Position numbers and translations under genes: made by a program. The notes below the pieces were generated by a model that worked only from the letters and a program-made list of their open reading frames with translations, did not search any database and was not told the DNA's origin. DNA of 64,000 nucleotides from Hydrogenovibrio sp. 3SP14C1 (GTDB lineage: Bacteria; Pseudomonadota; Gammaproteobacteria; Thiomicrospirales; Thiomicrospiraceae): NCBI RefSeq assembly GCF_029625905.1, contig NZ_JARTLM010000012.1, positions 25,765 to 89,764 on the forward strand, written 5' to 3'. Below are positions 26,490-37,376 of this stretch, in pieces (the first letter of the stretch is position 1; every line of letters starts with the position of its first letter).

Positions 26490-26517
26490 CTTTAAAAAGC
26501 CTTGTTAAACGAATGTT

Positions 26518-27951
<1,434 letters not shown>

Positions 27952-28211
27952 TTATAACCGAAAACAGCGACTTTTTTTGCTTTTGAAATAAGCCGTTTAA
28001 ATGCATATAAACCAAAACGAATTTCAAGTTAAAGTTCTCCTTTAACTTCTTGATTAAACACTAAATAAATAATGATAAACCTGCACTACAAGAAGAAAAA
28101 ATAGGTTGGGTATTGCTGTTTTTGTGCAACTAACGATTGATGTCGGTTGATTGAGACTTAAATGGGGTTCTAGAAATTGTTTCAGGTTAGAAAACGCAAT
28201 AGACTTTCTTT

Positions 28212-28237
28212 AAAAACACCCAGGCCTGGGTGTTTTT
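28212..28237. repeat. Perfect 26-base palindrome containing CCAGGCCTGG
   Basis: Two 13-base halves with no spacer; the core CCCAGGCCTGGG is flanked by ACA/TGT and A5/T5. It looks like a two-way intrinsic terminator, yet it stands between divergent gene starts, where no terminator is needed. Confidence 0.9.
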
Positions 28238-28259
28238 AAGAACTAAATAACTTGGTTTG

Positions 28260-28302
28260 AGAAGATTTCAGCGAACCATCTTCTGAAATCGGGTTAAGTT
28301 CG
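28260..28302 (+). promoter_or_regulatory. Overlapping inverted repeats upstream of nfsB
   Basis: Three pairings are possible: AGAAGAT (28260-28266) with ATCTTCT (28278-28284); GATTTCAG (28264-28271) with CTGAAATC (28283-28290); and CGAAC (28272-28276) with GTTCG (28298-28302). The first two are mutually exclusive in RNA. It could be operator DNA or a switching leader; function is not shown. Confidence 0.4.
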
Positions 28303-28349
28303 TTATCATACTTATTTATTACAAAGAGACATGAGATAGGAGTTCTTTG

Positions 28350-29006
28350 ATGAATCTAGTAGAAATTGCCCAAACCCGTTATGCCACCAAAAAATTTGAT
28401 GGCAGTAAGCGCATTCCAAGTGAGGTGTTTGACCAAATCAAAGCTTTATTGCGCTTGAGTCCGTCCAGTGTCAACTCTCAGCCGTGGCATTTTGTGATCG
28501 CAGAGACGCCTGAAAGTCGGAAGCGCATGAGTCAAGGCACGCAAGGTGTTTACAGTGCCAATGAATCCAAAGTGCTTGATGCCTCTCATGTCATTTTGTT
28601 TTGCGCTAAAACGGAAATGGATGACAATTATCTCTTGCACTTGCTGGAAAGTGAAGACAAAGATGGACGTTTTCCAAGCCCTGAAAGTAAAGAGATGGTG
28701 AAGAAAGTACGTGCTTTTTATGCTGACTTACATAGACAAGACCTTAACGATACGCAAAGCTGGATGGAAAAACAAGTGTATCTGAATATGGGGACGATTT
28801 TGTTAGGTGCGGGAGTGTTAGGGGTTGATTCTGTGCCTATCGAAGGGGTCGATGTGGCGGTGCTTAATGAAGAATTCGACTTGATTAACCAAGGCTATAC
28901 TGCTATGACAATGATGGCATTAGGATATCGTGATGAAGAGGATTTAAATGCGGCTTTGCCAAAATCCAGATTACCGGAAGAAGAAATTTTTACCATTCTA
29001 AAGTGA
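28350..29006 (+). CDS. nfsB: Oxygen-insensitive NAD(P)H nitroreductase (NfsB-like)
   Basis: FMN-dependent flavoprotein of 218 residues; E. coli NfsB has 217. Extended similarity to NfsB is evident, including RYATKKFDGSKRI, LRLSPSSVNSQPWHFV, KVLDASHVILFCAKT, EKQVYLNMGTILLGAG, SVPIEGVDVAVL and the C-terminal ALPKSRLPEEE. It reduces nitro compounds and quinones, and may serve as a dihydropteridine reductase-like enzyme. ATG 28350 has AGGAG seven bases upstream. It is a single gene, convergent with the next. Confidence 0.93.
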   Translation: MNLVEIAQTRYATKKFDGSKRIPSEVFDQIKALLRLSPSSVNSQPWHFVIAETPESRKRMSQGTQGVYSANESKVLDASHVILFCAKTEMDDNYLLHLLESEDKDGRFPSPESKEMVKKVRAFYADLHRQDLNDTQSWMEKQVYLNMGTILLGAGVLGVDSVPIEGVDVAVLNEEFDLINQGYTAMTMMALGYRDEEDLNAALPKSRLPEEEIFTILK

Positions 29007-29110
29007 TTTAAAAAAAAACTGTAAGAAGATAATGGTGGTGAGTTTTTAATCTGAATGAAGGTTGATATATAACTTTCGGATGTATTCTTAATTAATTGAT
29101 TTATAATGAA

Positions 29111-30295
29111 TTAATTGGTTTTCTCTTTGTAGGGGATGTGCGCTAAACAGTCTTCTGCATAATCATCAATCATTTGTTTTTCTTGCTGAATGAAGTTTGC
29201 TAACCCCTCCGGAAAAGGATTATGTTTGACCCAATGCGTCGAGCGCATTTTGACAGGAACAAACCCGCGTGCGATTTTGTGTTCGCCACCTGCACCGGGT
29301 TCAAATAACTGCAATCCTTTTTGAATTGCATAATCAATACCTTGATAAAAACAGGTTTCGAAGTGTAAGTTTTTGATGTTTTCAGCACAGCCCCAGTGGC
29401 GTCCATAAAGCGTGGTGTCGGATTCGAACATTAGCGCACCAGCAACACATTCGTCATTTTGATCTGCGAGTACCAATACAATTTGTTCTGGCAATGCTTT
29501 AGCGATGGCTTTGAAAAATCCTAGGTTGAAAGTAGGGGTACTCCATTTTTCAATAAATGTTTTTTGATAGAAAAAATCAAAAGATTCCCAGTCTTCCTCT
29601 GTGGCCGTGTATCCATTCAAAACTCGAAAAGAGAGTCCGTTATTGAGTATGGATTGACGTTCTTGCTTGATGTTTTTACGTTTTTTACCTTTTAAGATGG
29701 CGAGAAAATCTTCAAAAGTTTCAAAGCCTTGGTTAAACCAATGAAACTGACAATCATGACGAAAATAAAAGTTGGGGAGGGTCAGTTTTTCAATTTGACT
29801 TTGTTGTTCAGCTTCCGCAAACAAAACATGCAGACTGCTCATGTTCCATTCTATGGCTAAGTTTTGTGTTGCTTGAAGGAGAGTTTCAATCAGTTTTTCC
29901 TGGCTAACAAGAGCCATTTCTGAATCGATGAGGAAGCGCTGACCTTGCGCTGGGGTATAAGGCACAGCTGAAACCAGTTTGGGATAGTACTCTAACCCGG
30001 CCTGATTCCACGCTTGTTCCCAGGCCTGGTCAAAAACAAATTCACCATAATTATTGTGCTTTTCATACAAAGGTAAGGCGGCCACAATTTTATCTTGATG
30101 AGACAAAGTAATGTGGTGTGGAATCCAGCCAAATTTCTCACTGACACATTGGTACGTTTCCATGGCGGATAAAAATGCATGTTTAAGAAAAGGGGTGTTA
30201 TCTTTAATTAGCCTATCCCACTGATCCACATCAATAGATTGCATGGAAGAATGAACTTGAAAACTGAGTTGAATATCGGATTCAGGCATAGTCAC
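29111..30295 (-). CDS. GNAT/FemAB-like protein, DUF482 (COG3146) family
   Basis: A 394-residue soluble protein. The order of conserved blocks (an N-terminal CVSEKFGWIPHHITL segment, a central KGKKRKNIKQERQSI basic helix and a C-terminal GRHWGCAENIKNLHFETCFYQGIDYAIQKGL with EPGAGGEHKIARGFVP) matches the DUF482 family, which adopts a double GNAT-like fold. It was annotated as an uncharacterised acyltransferase from recall; substrate unknown. It has no partner in the same orientation; the gene before it on this strand is purB, but nfsB lies between them. Confidence 0.78.
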   Translation of the reverse strand: MTMPESDIQLSFQVHSSMQSIDVDQWDRLIKDNTPFLKHAFLSAMETYQCVSEKFGWIPHHITLSHQDKIVAALPLYEKHNNYGEFVFDQAWEQAWNQAGLEYYPKLVSAVPYTPAQGQRFLIDSEMALVSQEKLIETLLQATQNLAIEWNMSSLHVLFAEAEQQSQIEKLTLPNFYFRHDCQFHWFNQGFETFEDFLAILKGKKRKNIKQERQSILNNGLSFRVLNGYTATEEDWESFDFFYQKTFIEKWSTPTFNLGFFKAIAKALPEQIVLVLADQNDECVAGALMFESDTTLYGRHWGCAENIKNLHFETCFYQGIDYAIQKGLQLFEPGAGGEHKIARGFVPVKMRSTHWVKHNPFPEGLANFIQQEKQMIDDYAEDCLAHIPYKEKTN

Positions 30296-30371
30296 TTTGA
30301 TAAATAAATGTCATGTATTGAAATATTCTAGCATTGAATTACTAAGCATATGAATAGATGGTTTTTTATCG

Positions 30372-30406
30372 TATAATCGGCCTTAATAATTTAGTCTCGA
30401 CTAAAT
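30372..30406 (+). promoter_or_regulatory. mntH promoter -10 box with overlapping palindromic operator
   Basis: TATAAT at 30372-30377 puts the start near 30384. The palindrome ATTTAGTC-TC-GACTAAAT spans 30389-30406, immediately after the expected start, a typical repressor position. A weak -35 (TATGAA) lies about 17 bases before the -10. In many bacteria mntH is repressed by a DtxR-family MntR or by Fur. This sequence is not the enterobacterial MntR box as I know it, so the regulator is inferred from position only. Confidence 0.65.
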
Positions 30407-30442
30407 ATTTTTTTAATTTTAAATAAAGAAATTTTATTTTAT

Positions 30443-31720
30443 ATGAATTATCAAACTGCCGAAAAAATGCAAAATCAGCGTTCATTTTGGTATTTTTTGG
30501 GGCCTGCTTTTTTAGTCTCGGTTGGGTATATGGATCCCGGGAACTGGGCAACGTCTTTAGAAGCGGGCTCTCGTTATGGCTATGATTTGCTGTGGGTTAT
30601 CACCTTAGCTTCTCTGGTGGCCATTTTAATGCAGCTGTTAAGTGCCAAGCTAGGCATCGCGACCGGAAAAAACTTGGCTCAGATGATTCGGATTCAACAC
30701 CCTGGAAAAAGAGGGACCCTTTTACTGTCATCGGCTGCATTGGCGATGATTGCGACAGATTTAGCTGAGTTTTTGGGGGTTGCGGTTGCTTTAAACCTGC
30801 TGTTTGATATTCCTTTGGTTGTCGCTATTTTCTTAACAATCTTTGATGTATTGCTGATTCTCTGGTTGGAGCGTTTTGGTTTTCGATGGGTGGAATTGAC
30901 CATTTTTGCTTTTGTGGCAACGATTGGTCTTGGCTATGTGGTCGAGCTATGGTTAGTGCAACCCGATTGGGTAGAAGTGGCTCAAGCCTTAGCGGTACCA
31001 AATGAGACGATTATGGAGACCACGGCTTTATTTATTGCGATGGGGATTTTAGGCGCGACGGTGATGCCCCATAATTTATATTTGCACTCTCATCAAGTAA
31101 CAACGCGTTCTAATCTTGCTGGTGAAGCGCTGCAACGGTTTTATAAAATGATGAAGTGGGATACGATTCTGGCATTGACCGCGGCATGGGTTGTTAATTC
31201 CGCTATATTGATTATGGCTTCTGCCGCATTCCATGAAAAAGGGTTGCTGATCACAGATATCGATGAAGCTTATCATACTTTAGGCCCTTTATTAGGGAAC
31301 TCTGCAGCCTTAACGTTTGCCATAGCATTATTGGCTTCAGGGATTGCCAGTTCGGCAACGGGCACTTTGGCTGGCCAAGTAGTCTTTGAATCGTTTTTTA
31401 AAAAACGTCCAATCAATATCCTGAAAATTCGAGTGTATATTCGTTTAGCAACCATGATTCCAGCGGCAGTAGCGATCTTGCTGAGTGCCAAACCTTTAAG
31501 TTTGCTGGTGTTGTCACAGGTTGTCTTATCTATGCAGTTACCGTTTGCGGTCATTCCTTTAGTGATGATGACGTCTAACCGAGAGTTAATGGGTGATTTG
31601 GTCAATAAACCAAGTACCAAACTCATGGCTTGGACGGCGACGACTATTATCGTTGTGCTGAATCTGTGGTTATTAGGAATGTTGTTTTGGGAAGGGGGTC
31701 ATAAAATGAACCTTCATTGA
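30443..31720 (+). CDS. mntH: NRAMP-family manganese/iron transporter
   Basis: Proton-coupled divalent-metal importer of the inner membrane, 425 residues and about eleven membrane segments. TM1 carries the metal-coordinating MDPGNWAT motif near residue 33, and TM6 carries GATVMPHNLYLHSH with the Met-Pro-His motif (about 207). Both are required for Mn2+/Fe2+ selectivity in NRAMP proteins. The DPGN motif argues against a magnesium-type relative. A single gene with its own promoter and a candidate palindromic operator in the leader; the ribosome binding site is weak. Confidence 0.92.
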   Translation: MNYQTAEKMQNQRSFWYFLGPAFLVSVGYMDPGNWATSLEAGSRYGYDLLWVITLASLVAILMQLLSAKLGIATGKNLAQMIRIQHPGKRGTLLLSSAALAMIATDLAEFLGVAVALNLLFDIPLVVAIFLTIFDVLLILWLERFGFRWVELTIFAFVATIGLGYVVELWLVQPDWVEVAQALAVPNETIMETTALFIAMGILGATVMPHNLYLHSHQVTTRSNLAGEALQRFYKMMKWDTILALTAAWVVNSAILIMASAAFHEKGLLITDIDEAYHTLGPLLGNSAALTFAIALLASGIASSATGTLAGQVVFESFFKKRPINILKIRVYIRLATMIPAAVAILLSAKPLSLLVLSQVVLSMQLPFAVIPLVMMTSNRELMGDLVNKPSTKLMAWTATTIIVVLNLWLLGMLFWEGGHKMNLH

Positions 31721-31928
31721 AACCTGACTAAGTCATTGTAATCTCACTTGTAATCATCATTAATAGGTTTGCTTATGTGTCTGTCTAACTTTTAGAACGA
31801 CACTCGTTAATCAATTTAATTTGCGCTAAAAAGAATAAATTTTTAAGTTGTTGGCATGAGTGGCTTAAGTGTTTAGGCTTGTCTATGATAAAATACTTCA
31901 AAATCGAAACAGAAAGGACTTAAAAGGT
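31721..31928 (+). other. mntH-acnB intergenic region
   Basis: About 200 AT-rich bases with no gene. A possible acnB -10 (TAAAAT, 31889-31894) has only a poor -35 (TTAAGT, 31865-31870, 18-base spacer). No terminator hairpin for mntH was recognised. Confidence 0.4.
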
Positions 31929-34505
31929 ATGTTAGAAGCTTATCGTCAACATGTAGCCGAACGTGAAGCAGAGGGAATTCCACCTTTACCAATGGATGCG
32001 GAGCAAACGGCAAAACTGGTTGAACTGATTAAAAACCCGCCGGCTGGAGAAACAGATTTCGTTTTAGACTTATTTGTGAATCGAGTGCCACCTGGGGTCG
32101 ATGAAGCATCCTATGTTAAGGCTAGCTTTTTAGCAGATGTGGCTGCTGAGAAAACAGCGGTGGATATGATTCCACCCGTTAAAGCGACTTTCTTGCTAGG
32201 TACTATGTTGGGCGGCTATAACGTCTTACCTTTAATTGAATTGCTGGATAGCGCTAATACGGCAGTTGCTGAAGAAGCCGTGAAAGCCTTATCAAAAACA
32301 CTTTTGGTTTACGATGCTTATCATGATGTGGTCGAGAAATCGAAAACTAATGATTATGCCATGCAGGTTTTGAAAGCTTGGGCAGAAGCGGAATGGTTCT
32401 TATCTAAACCAAAAATGCCAGAACAAATTACGGTATCGGTTTTCAAAGTAGAAGGAGAAACCAATACGGATGATCTTTCGCCTGCCACGGCTGCCTGGTC
32501 TCGTCCAGATATTCCACTTCATGCAAAAGAGATGTTGAAATCTCGTATGGATGATGTTGATGGCACGATTGCAAGTTTAGAGGCAAAAGGGCACCCAGTG
32601 GCTTATGTGGGGGATGTTGTCGGAACAGGATCTTCACGTAAATCAGCCATGAACTCAGTCATGTGGTTTTTCGGGAATGATATTCCTTATGTGCCAAACA
32701 AACGCCAAGGTGGTGTGGTACTGGGCGGTAAAATTGCGCCGATTTTCTTTAACACTGCGGAAGACTCCGGTTCTTTACCGATTGAATGTGATGTGGAACA
32801 GCTCAATACAGGGGATGTGATTACGATTCATCCTTATGATGGCAAGATTACCAATGAAGCGGGAGAAACCATTTCAACGTTTGAATTGGCGCCAGATACG
32901 ATGCCTGATGAAGTCAGAGCAGGCGGGCGTGTTCCATTGATTATCGGTCGTGGTTTAACGGACAAATCTCGCGAAGCATTGGGGTTAGAGCCTTCTGATG
33001 TCTTTATTCGCCCGACGGATAAGTCACAAGCGGATCATGGGTACACGCTGGCGCAGAAAATGGTTGGAAAAGCCTGTGGAATTGAAGGGGTTCGTCCCGG
33101 CATGTATTGTGAACCACGCATGACAACGGTCGGATCTCAGGATACAACAGGCGCAATGACGCGTGACGAAATGAAAGAGTTGGCCTGTTTAGGCTTTTCT
33201 GCAGATTTAGTGATGCAGTCTTTCTGTCATACAGCGGCATACCCAAAGCCGGTTGATATTAAATTACAACATTCTCTTCCTGACTTTATTACCAGTCGAG
33301 GTGGGGTTGCTTTACGTCCTGGGGATGGGGTTATCCATTCTTGGTTAAACCGTTTATTATTACCAGATACCGTCGGAACAGGTGGCGATTCTCATACCCG
33401 TTTCCCAATCGGGATATCTTTCCCAGCGGGGTCAGGCCTGGTCGCTTTTGGTGCCACCTTAGGGGTGATGCCATTGAATATGCCTGAGTCTGTTTTGGTT
33501 CGCTTTAAAGGGGAAATGCAGCCTGGTATTACTTTGCGTGATTTGGTGAATGCTATTCCTTATCAAGCCATTCAGGATGGACATTTAACGGTTGAGAAAA
33601 AAGGTAAGAAAAATATCTTTAATGGTCGTGTTCTTGAAATTGAAGGGCTTGATCATTTGAAAGCGGAACAGGCGTTTGAGTTATCAGATGCTTCCGCAGA
33701 ACGTTCAGCCAATGGCTGTGTGGTGAAATTGGGTGAAGAACCTATTATCGAGTATTTGAAATCCAACATGGCGTTGATCGATTGGATGGTCGAAAACGGT
33801 TATCAGGATGCCAGAACATTATTACGTCGTCGTGATGAGATGCAAGCTTGGATTGATAACCCACAATTACTAGAATCGGATGCGGATGCGGACTATGCTG
33901 CTGTAATCGAGATCGACTTGAATACCATCAAAGAGCCTATTGTGGCATGTCCGAATGATCCCGATGATGTGAAACTGATGTCTGAAGTTCAAAACACCAA
34001 AATTGATGAAGTCTTCATTGGTTCTTGTATGACAAATATCGGTCATTATCGTGCGGCTGGGAAAGTACTGGAGCAAATGGGCAATGTGCCGACACGTCTT
34101 TGGATTGCGCCGCCAACCAAAATGGATGAGCGCCAATTGATCGAAGAAGGGTATTACAGTATTTACGGTAAAGTGGGTGCGCGTACTGAAATGCCTGGGT
34201 GCTCTTTGTGTATGGGGAACCAAGCGCGTGTAGCAGATGGCGCAACCGTTTTCTCTACTTCAACCCGTAACTTCCCGAACCGTTTAGGGAATGGAGCCAA
34301 TGTTTATCTTGGGTCTGCTGAGCTGGCCGCGGTGTGTTCGGTGTTGGGGCGTATTCCAACGGTTCAGGAATATATGGATGCCGTAGCGATGCTGGATACC
34401 ATGACGGGTGAAGTGTACCGTTATCTACAGTTTGATGAGATGGCTGACTATAAAGTCGAATCGCCTAAAAACTTATCAGATATTGGTGTTGCAGTCGCTT
34501 CCTAA
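31929..34505 (+). CDS. acnB: Aconitate hydratase B
   Basis: TCA-cycle enzyme interconverting citrate and isocitrate, also acting on 2-methylisocitrate in some bacteria; 858 residues. It matches E. coli AcnB almost end to end: [20 protein letters not shown] start, [26 protein letters not shown], the catalytic-domain [20 protein letters not shown], and the [4Fe-4S] ligands in [16 protein letters not shown] and [13 protein letters not shown]. The frame is open 20 codons further upstream, but ATG 31929 gives the conserved N-terminus. AcnB can also bind mRNA as an apo-protein when iron is low, and its neighbour is a metal transporter gene. Confidence 0.97.
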   Translation: MLEAYRQHVAEREAEGIPPLPMDAEQTAKLVELIKNPPAGETDFVLDLFVNRVPPGVDEASYVKASFLADVAAEKTAVDMIPPVKATFLLGTMLGGYNVLPLIELLDSANTAVAEEAVKALSKTLLVYDAYHDVVEKSKTNDYAMQVLKAWAEAEWFLSKPKMPEQITVSVFKVEGETNTDDLSPATAAWSRPDIPLHAKEMLKSRMDDVDGTIASLEAKGHPVAYVGDVVGTGSSRKSAMNSVMWFFGNDIPYVPNKRQGGVVLGGKIAPIFFNTAEDSGSLPIECDVEQLNTGDVITIHPYDGKITNEAGETISTFELAPDTMPDEVRAGGRVPLIIGRGLTDKSREALGLEPSDVFIRPTDKSQADHGYTLAQKMVGKACGIEGVRPGMYCEPRMTTVGSQDTTGAMTRDEMKELACLGFSADLVMQSFCHTAAYPKPVDIKLQHSLPDFITSRGGVALRPGDGVIHSWLNRLLLPDTVGTGGDSHTRFPIGISFPAGSGLVAFGATLGVMPLNMPESVLVRFKGEMQPGITLRDLVNAIPYQAIQDGHLTVEKKGKKNIFNGRVLEIEGLDHLKAEQAFELSDASAERSANGCVVKLGEEPIIEYLKSNMALIDWMVENGYQDARTLLRRRDEMQAWIDNPQLLESDADADYAAVIEIDLNTIKEPIVACPNDPDDVKLMSEVQNTKIDEVFIGSCMTNIGHYRAAGKVLEQMGNVPTRLWIAPPTKMDERQLIEEGYYSIYGKVGARTEMPGCSLCMGNQARVADGATVFSTSTRNFPNRLGNGANVYLGSAELAAVCSVLGRIPTVQEYMDAVAMLDTMTGEVYRYLQFDEMADYKVESPKNLSDIGVAVAS

Positions 34506-34530
34506 ATATTTAGTTAAGAAGTCTACAATG

Positions 34531-34567
34531 AACCGTTTGGTGACTCAGTTGCCAAGCGGTTTTTTTA
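34531..34567 (+). terminator. Intrinsic terminator after acnB
   Basis: AACCGTTTGG (34531-34540) pairs with CCAAGCGGTT (34552-34561), one G-T pair, eleven-base loop, followed by T7. Confidence 0.88.
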
Positions 34568-34603
34568 TGTCTGGTGTTATTTTAGAGTCAGCTAGCATGA
34601 GTA

Positions 34604-34632
34604 TAAAAAATAGCCAGGCCTGGCTGATTTTA
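34604..34632 (-). terminator. Motif-based terminator of the diguanylate cyclase gene
   Basis: AGCCAGGCCTGGCT (34612-34625), a perfect palindrome with the CCAGGCCTGG core. On the minus strand it is followed by ATTTTTTA, suiting termination of the cyclase gene; on the plus strand by GATTTT. The acnB side already has its own terminator. Confidence 0.72.
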
Positions 34633-34663
34633 AGTAATGCAATTGAAGAGAGTTACAGTTTGT

Positions 34664-36265
34664 TTATGCTTGGTAGGGTGGATTGGCAGTGACGCGATTA
34701 CGACCCTGTTCTTTTGAAATATACAACATTTCATCTCCGCGTTGCATCAAACTTTCTGCAGTATCATCTGGTCGTAAGTCTGAAACACCAAAACTTGATG
34801 TAATCTGAATATCAAAATCGGTCATTGTTTCAAGTTTGTGCCGGAGTCTTTCAGCAACTTTTTCGGCATTGTGTAGATCCGTATTAGGTAATAAAACAAC
34901 AAATTCTTCACCGCCCCAGCGCGCAAAAATATCTTTATGAGTTAAGCCATCTTCAATATTTCGAGCAACTTTTTTAAGCACTTTATCCCCCACGAGATGA
35001 CCGTAAGTATCGTTAATGTTTTTGAAATGGTCGATATCGAAGAAAATTAAACTGAGCGGCCATTGTTTTTTATTACTCCGCTTGATGTTTTCACTTAAGG
35101 CGCGCTTAAAAATACTTCTGTTTGTCAAACCGGTTAAGTTGTCGGTTCTGGCCATTTTATGCAACAAACGCCGCTGACGGATTTGATTGCGTATAAAAAA
35201 GAAGACCAATAAACTGATAATAAATAATAAAAGTTCATTAATCAGCATGTGCTGTAAAAAGTTTTCGGTAATCAGTTTGATTCCTGGCTCTTCTTGGTAG
35301 TTAACAATATACCCTACAGGTATTTTCTGGATGTTTTCCAACTGAAAGAAGTTTACTAGGTAGTAAGTTTGATCTACATTAATAATGAAGTAACAGCTGT
35401 TACACTCGCGATCAAGTTGTTTTAAGAATGTTTCTCGCAACGCTTGATTAATCTTCTGAATTTTCGGCTTAGGGATGGCATTAATGTGTGATTTCATACC
35501 TTCCACAGCTTTATCGACTAAAAAGTTATCTGAAATGGTTGATGGCACATAATTCTGCCGTTCGCTAGAAAAAACTTTTTGGTTGATTACGTCTTTTTTT
35601 AGTAATAATTTATAGAATTCTCTGTTGCTATGTGTCATCAGTTCGTAAATGGCATCGACAGAGAAGGATATTTCAACCGTTCCAACCAGTTCATCCTTAT
35701 AAATAATAGGAAAGACATGACGGAAGCCATTGAAAATACGACCTTCCTCAAACCCTGAAATGGGCGCTTTTGTTTTATTCACTTGGGTGATGCTGTAACG
35801 GACGCTTGAAATATTGTCACCGTATTTTGCTGGACGATGAAACCTTAAAAAACTGATGCCGCCCGGAAGATGGAAGTGAAGTTGTCGGATATGTTCGAGT
35901 TGTAACAGTTGATAAATAGGGTGGAGCTTACGGTAAAGCTCAGCTCTGACTTCATCTTTGACTTGTGAATTGCCATGATAGGCTTTAGCCATTAATTGAA
36001 AAATGTCATCTTTGTAAATAGACGTTTGAAAAATGGTTTTTGCATGAATGTTAAGTGCTTTTTTACTGGCGCTGAAACTATTGATTTCATAGTGGCTGCT
36101 ATAGTTAATAAGATGCTGTTTTTGGGTGTCGTAATTAGAAAAGCTTACCCAAAAACTCAAGCTACTTAAAAAGATAAACACACTGATTGCGACAAGGAAA
36201 GCGAGGCGCTTTGATGAAAAAGAACGCCACTTTATGAATCGGTTGTGTTTAAAAGAGGTTGGCAT
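34664..36265 (-). CDS. Membrane diguanylate cyclase with periplasmic sensor domain
   Basis: About 533 residues from ATG 36265. Layout: N-terminal membrane segment (about 20-40), a large periplasmic domain of dCACHE-like appearance (about 45-330), a second membrane segment (about 342-362), and a C-terminal GGDEF domain with ARTDNLTGLTNRSIFKRAL, FFDIDHFKNINDTYGHLVGD and the active motif RWGGEEFVVLLP, so it should make c-di-GMP. No RxxD inhibitory site is obvious just before the motif. The frame is open from ATG 36304, but that start lies within a hairpin that probably terminates sppA; the 36265 start gives a shorter, more usual N-terminus. Confidence 0.88.
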   Translation of the reverse strand: MPTSFKHNRFIKWRSFSSKRLAFLVAISVFIFLSSLSFWVSFSNYDTQKQHLINYSSHYEINSFSASKKALNIHAKTIFQTSIYKDDIFQLMAKAYHGNSQVKDEVRAELYRKLHPIYQLLQLEHIRQLHFHLPGGISFLRFHRPAKYGDNISSVRYSITQVNKTKAPISGFEEGRIFNGFRHVFPIIYKDELVGTVEISFSVDAIYELMTHSNREFYKLLLKKDVINQKVFSSERQNYVPSTISDNFLVDKAVEGMKSHINAIPKPKIQKINQALRETFLKQLDRECNSCYFIINVDQTYYLVNFFQLENIQKIPVGYIVNYQEEPGIKLITENFLQHMLINELLLFIISLLVFFFIRNQIRQRRLLHKMARTDNLTGLTNRSIFKRALSENIKRSNKKQWPLSLIFFDIDHFKNINDTYGHLVGDKVLKKVARNIEDGLTHKDIFARWGGEEFVVLLPNTDLHNAEKVAERLRHKLETMTDFDIQITSSFGVSDLRPDDTAESLMQRGDEMLYISKEQGRNRVTANPPYQA

Positions 36266-36292
36266 GCTGCAGTATTTCTTCCAAAAAGTCTG

Positions 36293-36322
36293 TTTACAGA
36301 GCATTATAGCATGCTCTGTAAA
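36293..36322 (-). terminator. Probable terminator of sppA
   Basis: TTTACAGAGCAT (36293-36304) pairs perfectly with ATGCTCTGTAAA (36311-36322) around a six-base loop; reading the minus strand, TTTTT follows four bases later. The minus-strand loop also contains TATAAT, which could instead be a -10 box for the cyclase gene. Confidence 0.62.
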
Positions 36323-36358
36323 AGTTGAACTTTAGCTAAAATGAACCCTGTTGCTGTT

Positions 36359-37303
36359 TTATTTTAATGTGGTGAAATACATTGCAAGACGGGCAGAAGT
36401 TTCGGTGCTGATATCGCCCAACAATTGCTCCATGAATGTTTTATCTGCTTCATAGTTTCGGGTATTGGTTTGTTTGACGATTTCTCGCTTCACATAACCG
36501 ATATCTCCTAAGCCATCAATCATGCCGTTTTGAACTGCCTCATCCCCCAGCCAAACAAGCCCAGTGTAAGTGTTTTTGTTTTCTTTGATTCGGTCACCAC
36601 GTCCTTTACGAACCGCTTCAATAAACTGTTGATGTGTTCTTTCTAAAATACGTTCCTGGAAAAATTGACGCCCACTTTCATCTTTCTGACTGAATGGGTC
36701 GATAAACGCTTTGTGCTCACCTGCATGCATAGAGCGATTTTCAATGCCCATTTTTTCCATTAATCCCGTAACCCCAAAGGTGTCCATACGAACACCAATC
36801 GAACCAATAATCGAGCCTTTGTTGGCATAAATGTTATCGGCGGCAACTGCAATATAATAACAGCCCGACGCGCAGAGGTCTTCAACCACAACATAAACCG
36901 GTTTGTTATAAAGCGTTTTTAAACGAGTGATTTCATCATTAATCAAAGCCGATTGCACTGGGCTACCACCAGGTGAATTGGCTTTGATAATGACCGCTTG
37001 TGAGTTCGGGTTTTTAAAGGCACTGTTTAGTAATGGGTTCAGGGTTTCTGCACTGGTTCGACTGCCTGGCACAATAGGGCCTTCGAGTTTGACGACAGCA
37101 ACATGTTTACTGCCTGTTAAAACATCTTCTTCAGAGGTAAACTGACTGGCAAGCATAATAAGGGTCACAATAATATAGAGAACCACTGAAAGCTTTAATA
37201 AGTTTGTCCAGCGACGACTCCATTTTTCTTGTTTCACAAATTTTTCCGCTGCGCCCGCTAAACGGTTTAAACCTTCATTTTGATCCTGATTATCCATTGA
37301 CAA
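36359..37303 (-). CDS. sppA: Signal peptide peptidase SppA-type S49 protease
   Basis: Single-domain S49 serine protease of 314 residues anchored by one N-terminal membrane segment (about 35-57) with the active site in the periplasm. The nucleophile is the serine in DLCASGCYYIAVA; the catalytic lysine is probably that in HAGEHKAFIDPFSQ, by comparison with Bacillus SppA. SPGGSPVQS and KGSIIGSIGV complete the core. It degrades cleaved signal peptides and membrane-protein fragments. The length matches the short bacterial form rather than the double-length E. coli SppA. Start 37303 or 37297. Confidence 0.9.
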   Translation of the reverse strand: MSMDNQDQNEGLNRLAGAAEKFVKQEKWSRRWTNLLKLSVVLYIIVTLIMLASQFTSEEDVLTGSKHVAVVKLEGPIVPGSRTSAETLNPLLNSAFKNPNSQAVIIKANSPGGSPVQSALINDEITRLKTLYNKPVYVVVEDLCASGCYYIAVAADNIYANKGSIIGSIGVRMDTFGVTGLMEKMGIENRSMHAGEHKAFIDPFSQKDESGRQFFQERILERTHQQFIEAVRKGRGDRIKENKNTYTGLVWLGDEAVQNGMIDGLGDIGYVKREIVKQTNTRNYEADKTFMEQLLGDISTETSARLAMYFTTLK

Positions 37304-37376
37304 TACCTTATAATACCCACATGATGAATAAAGCCTGTAAGACTCATACTAATTTAATAACGTCATTCTAACTCAA

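Noticed and set aside
36266-36304. Upstream ATG at 36304 as start of the diguanylate cyclase
   Set aside because: The ATG lies within the perfect stem of a likely terminator; the ATG at 36265 gives a normal signal-anchor start.
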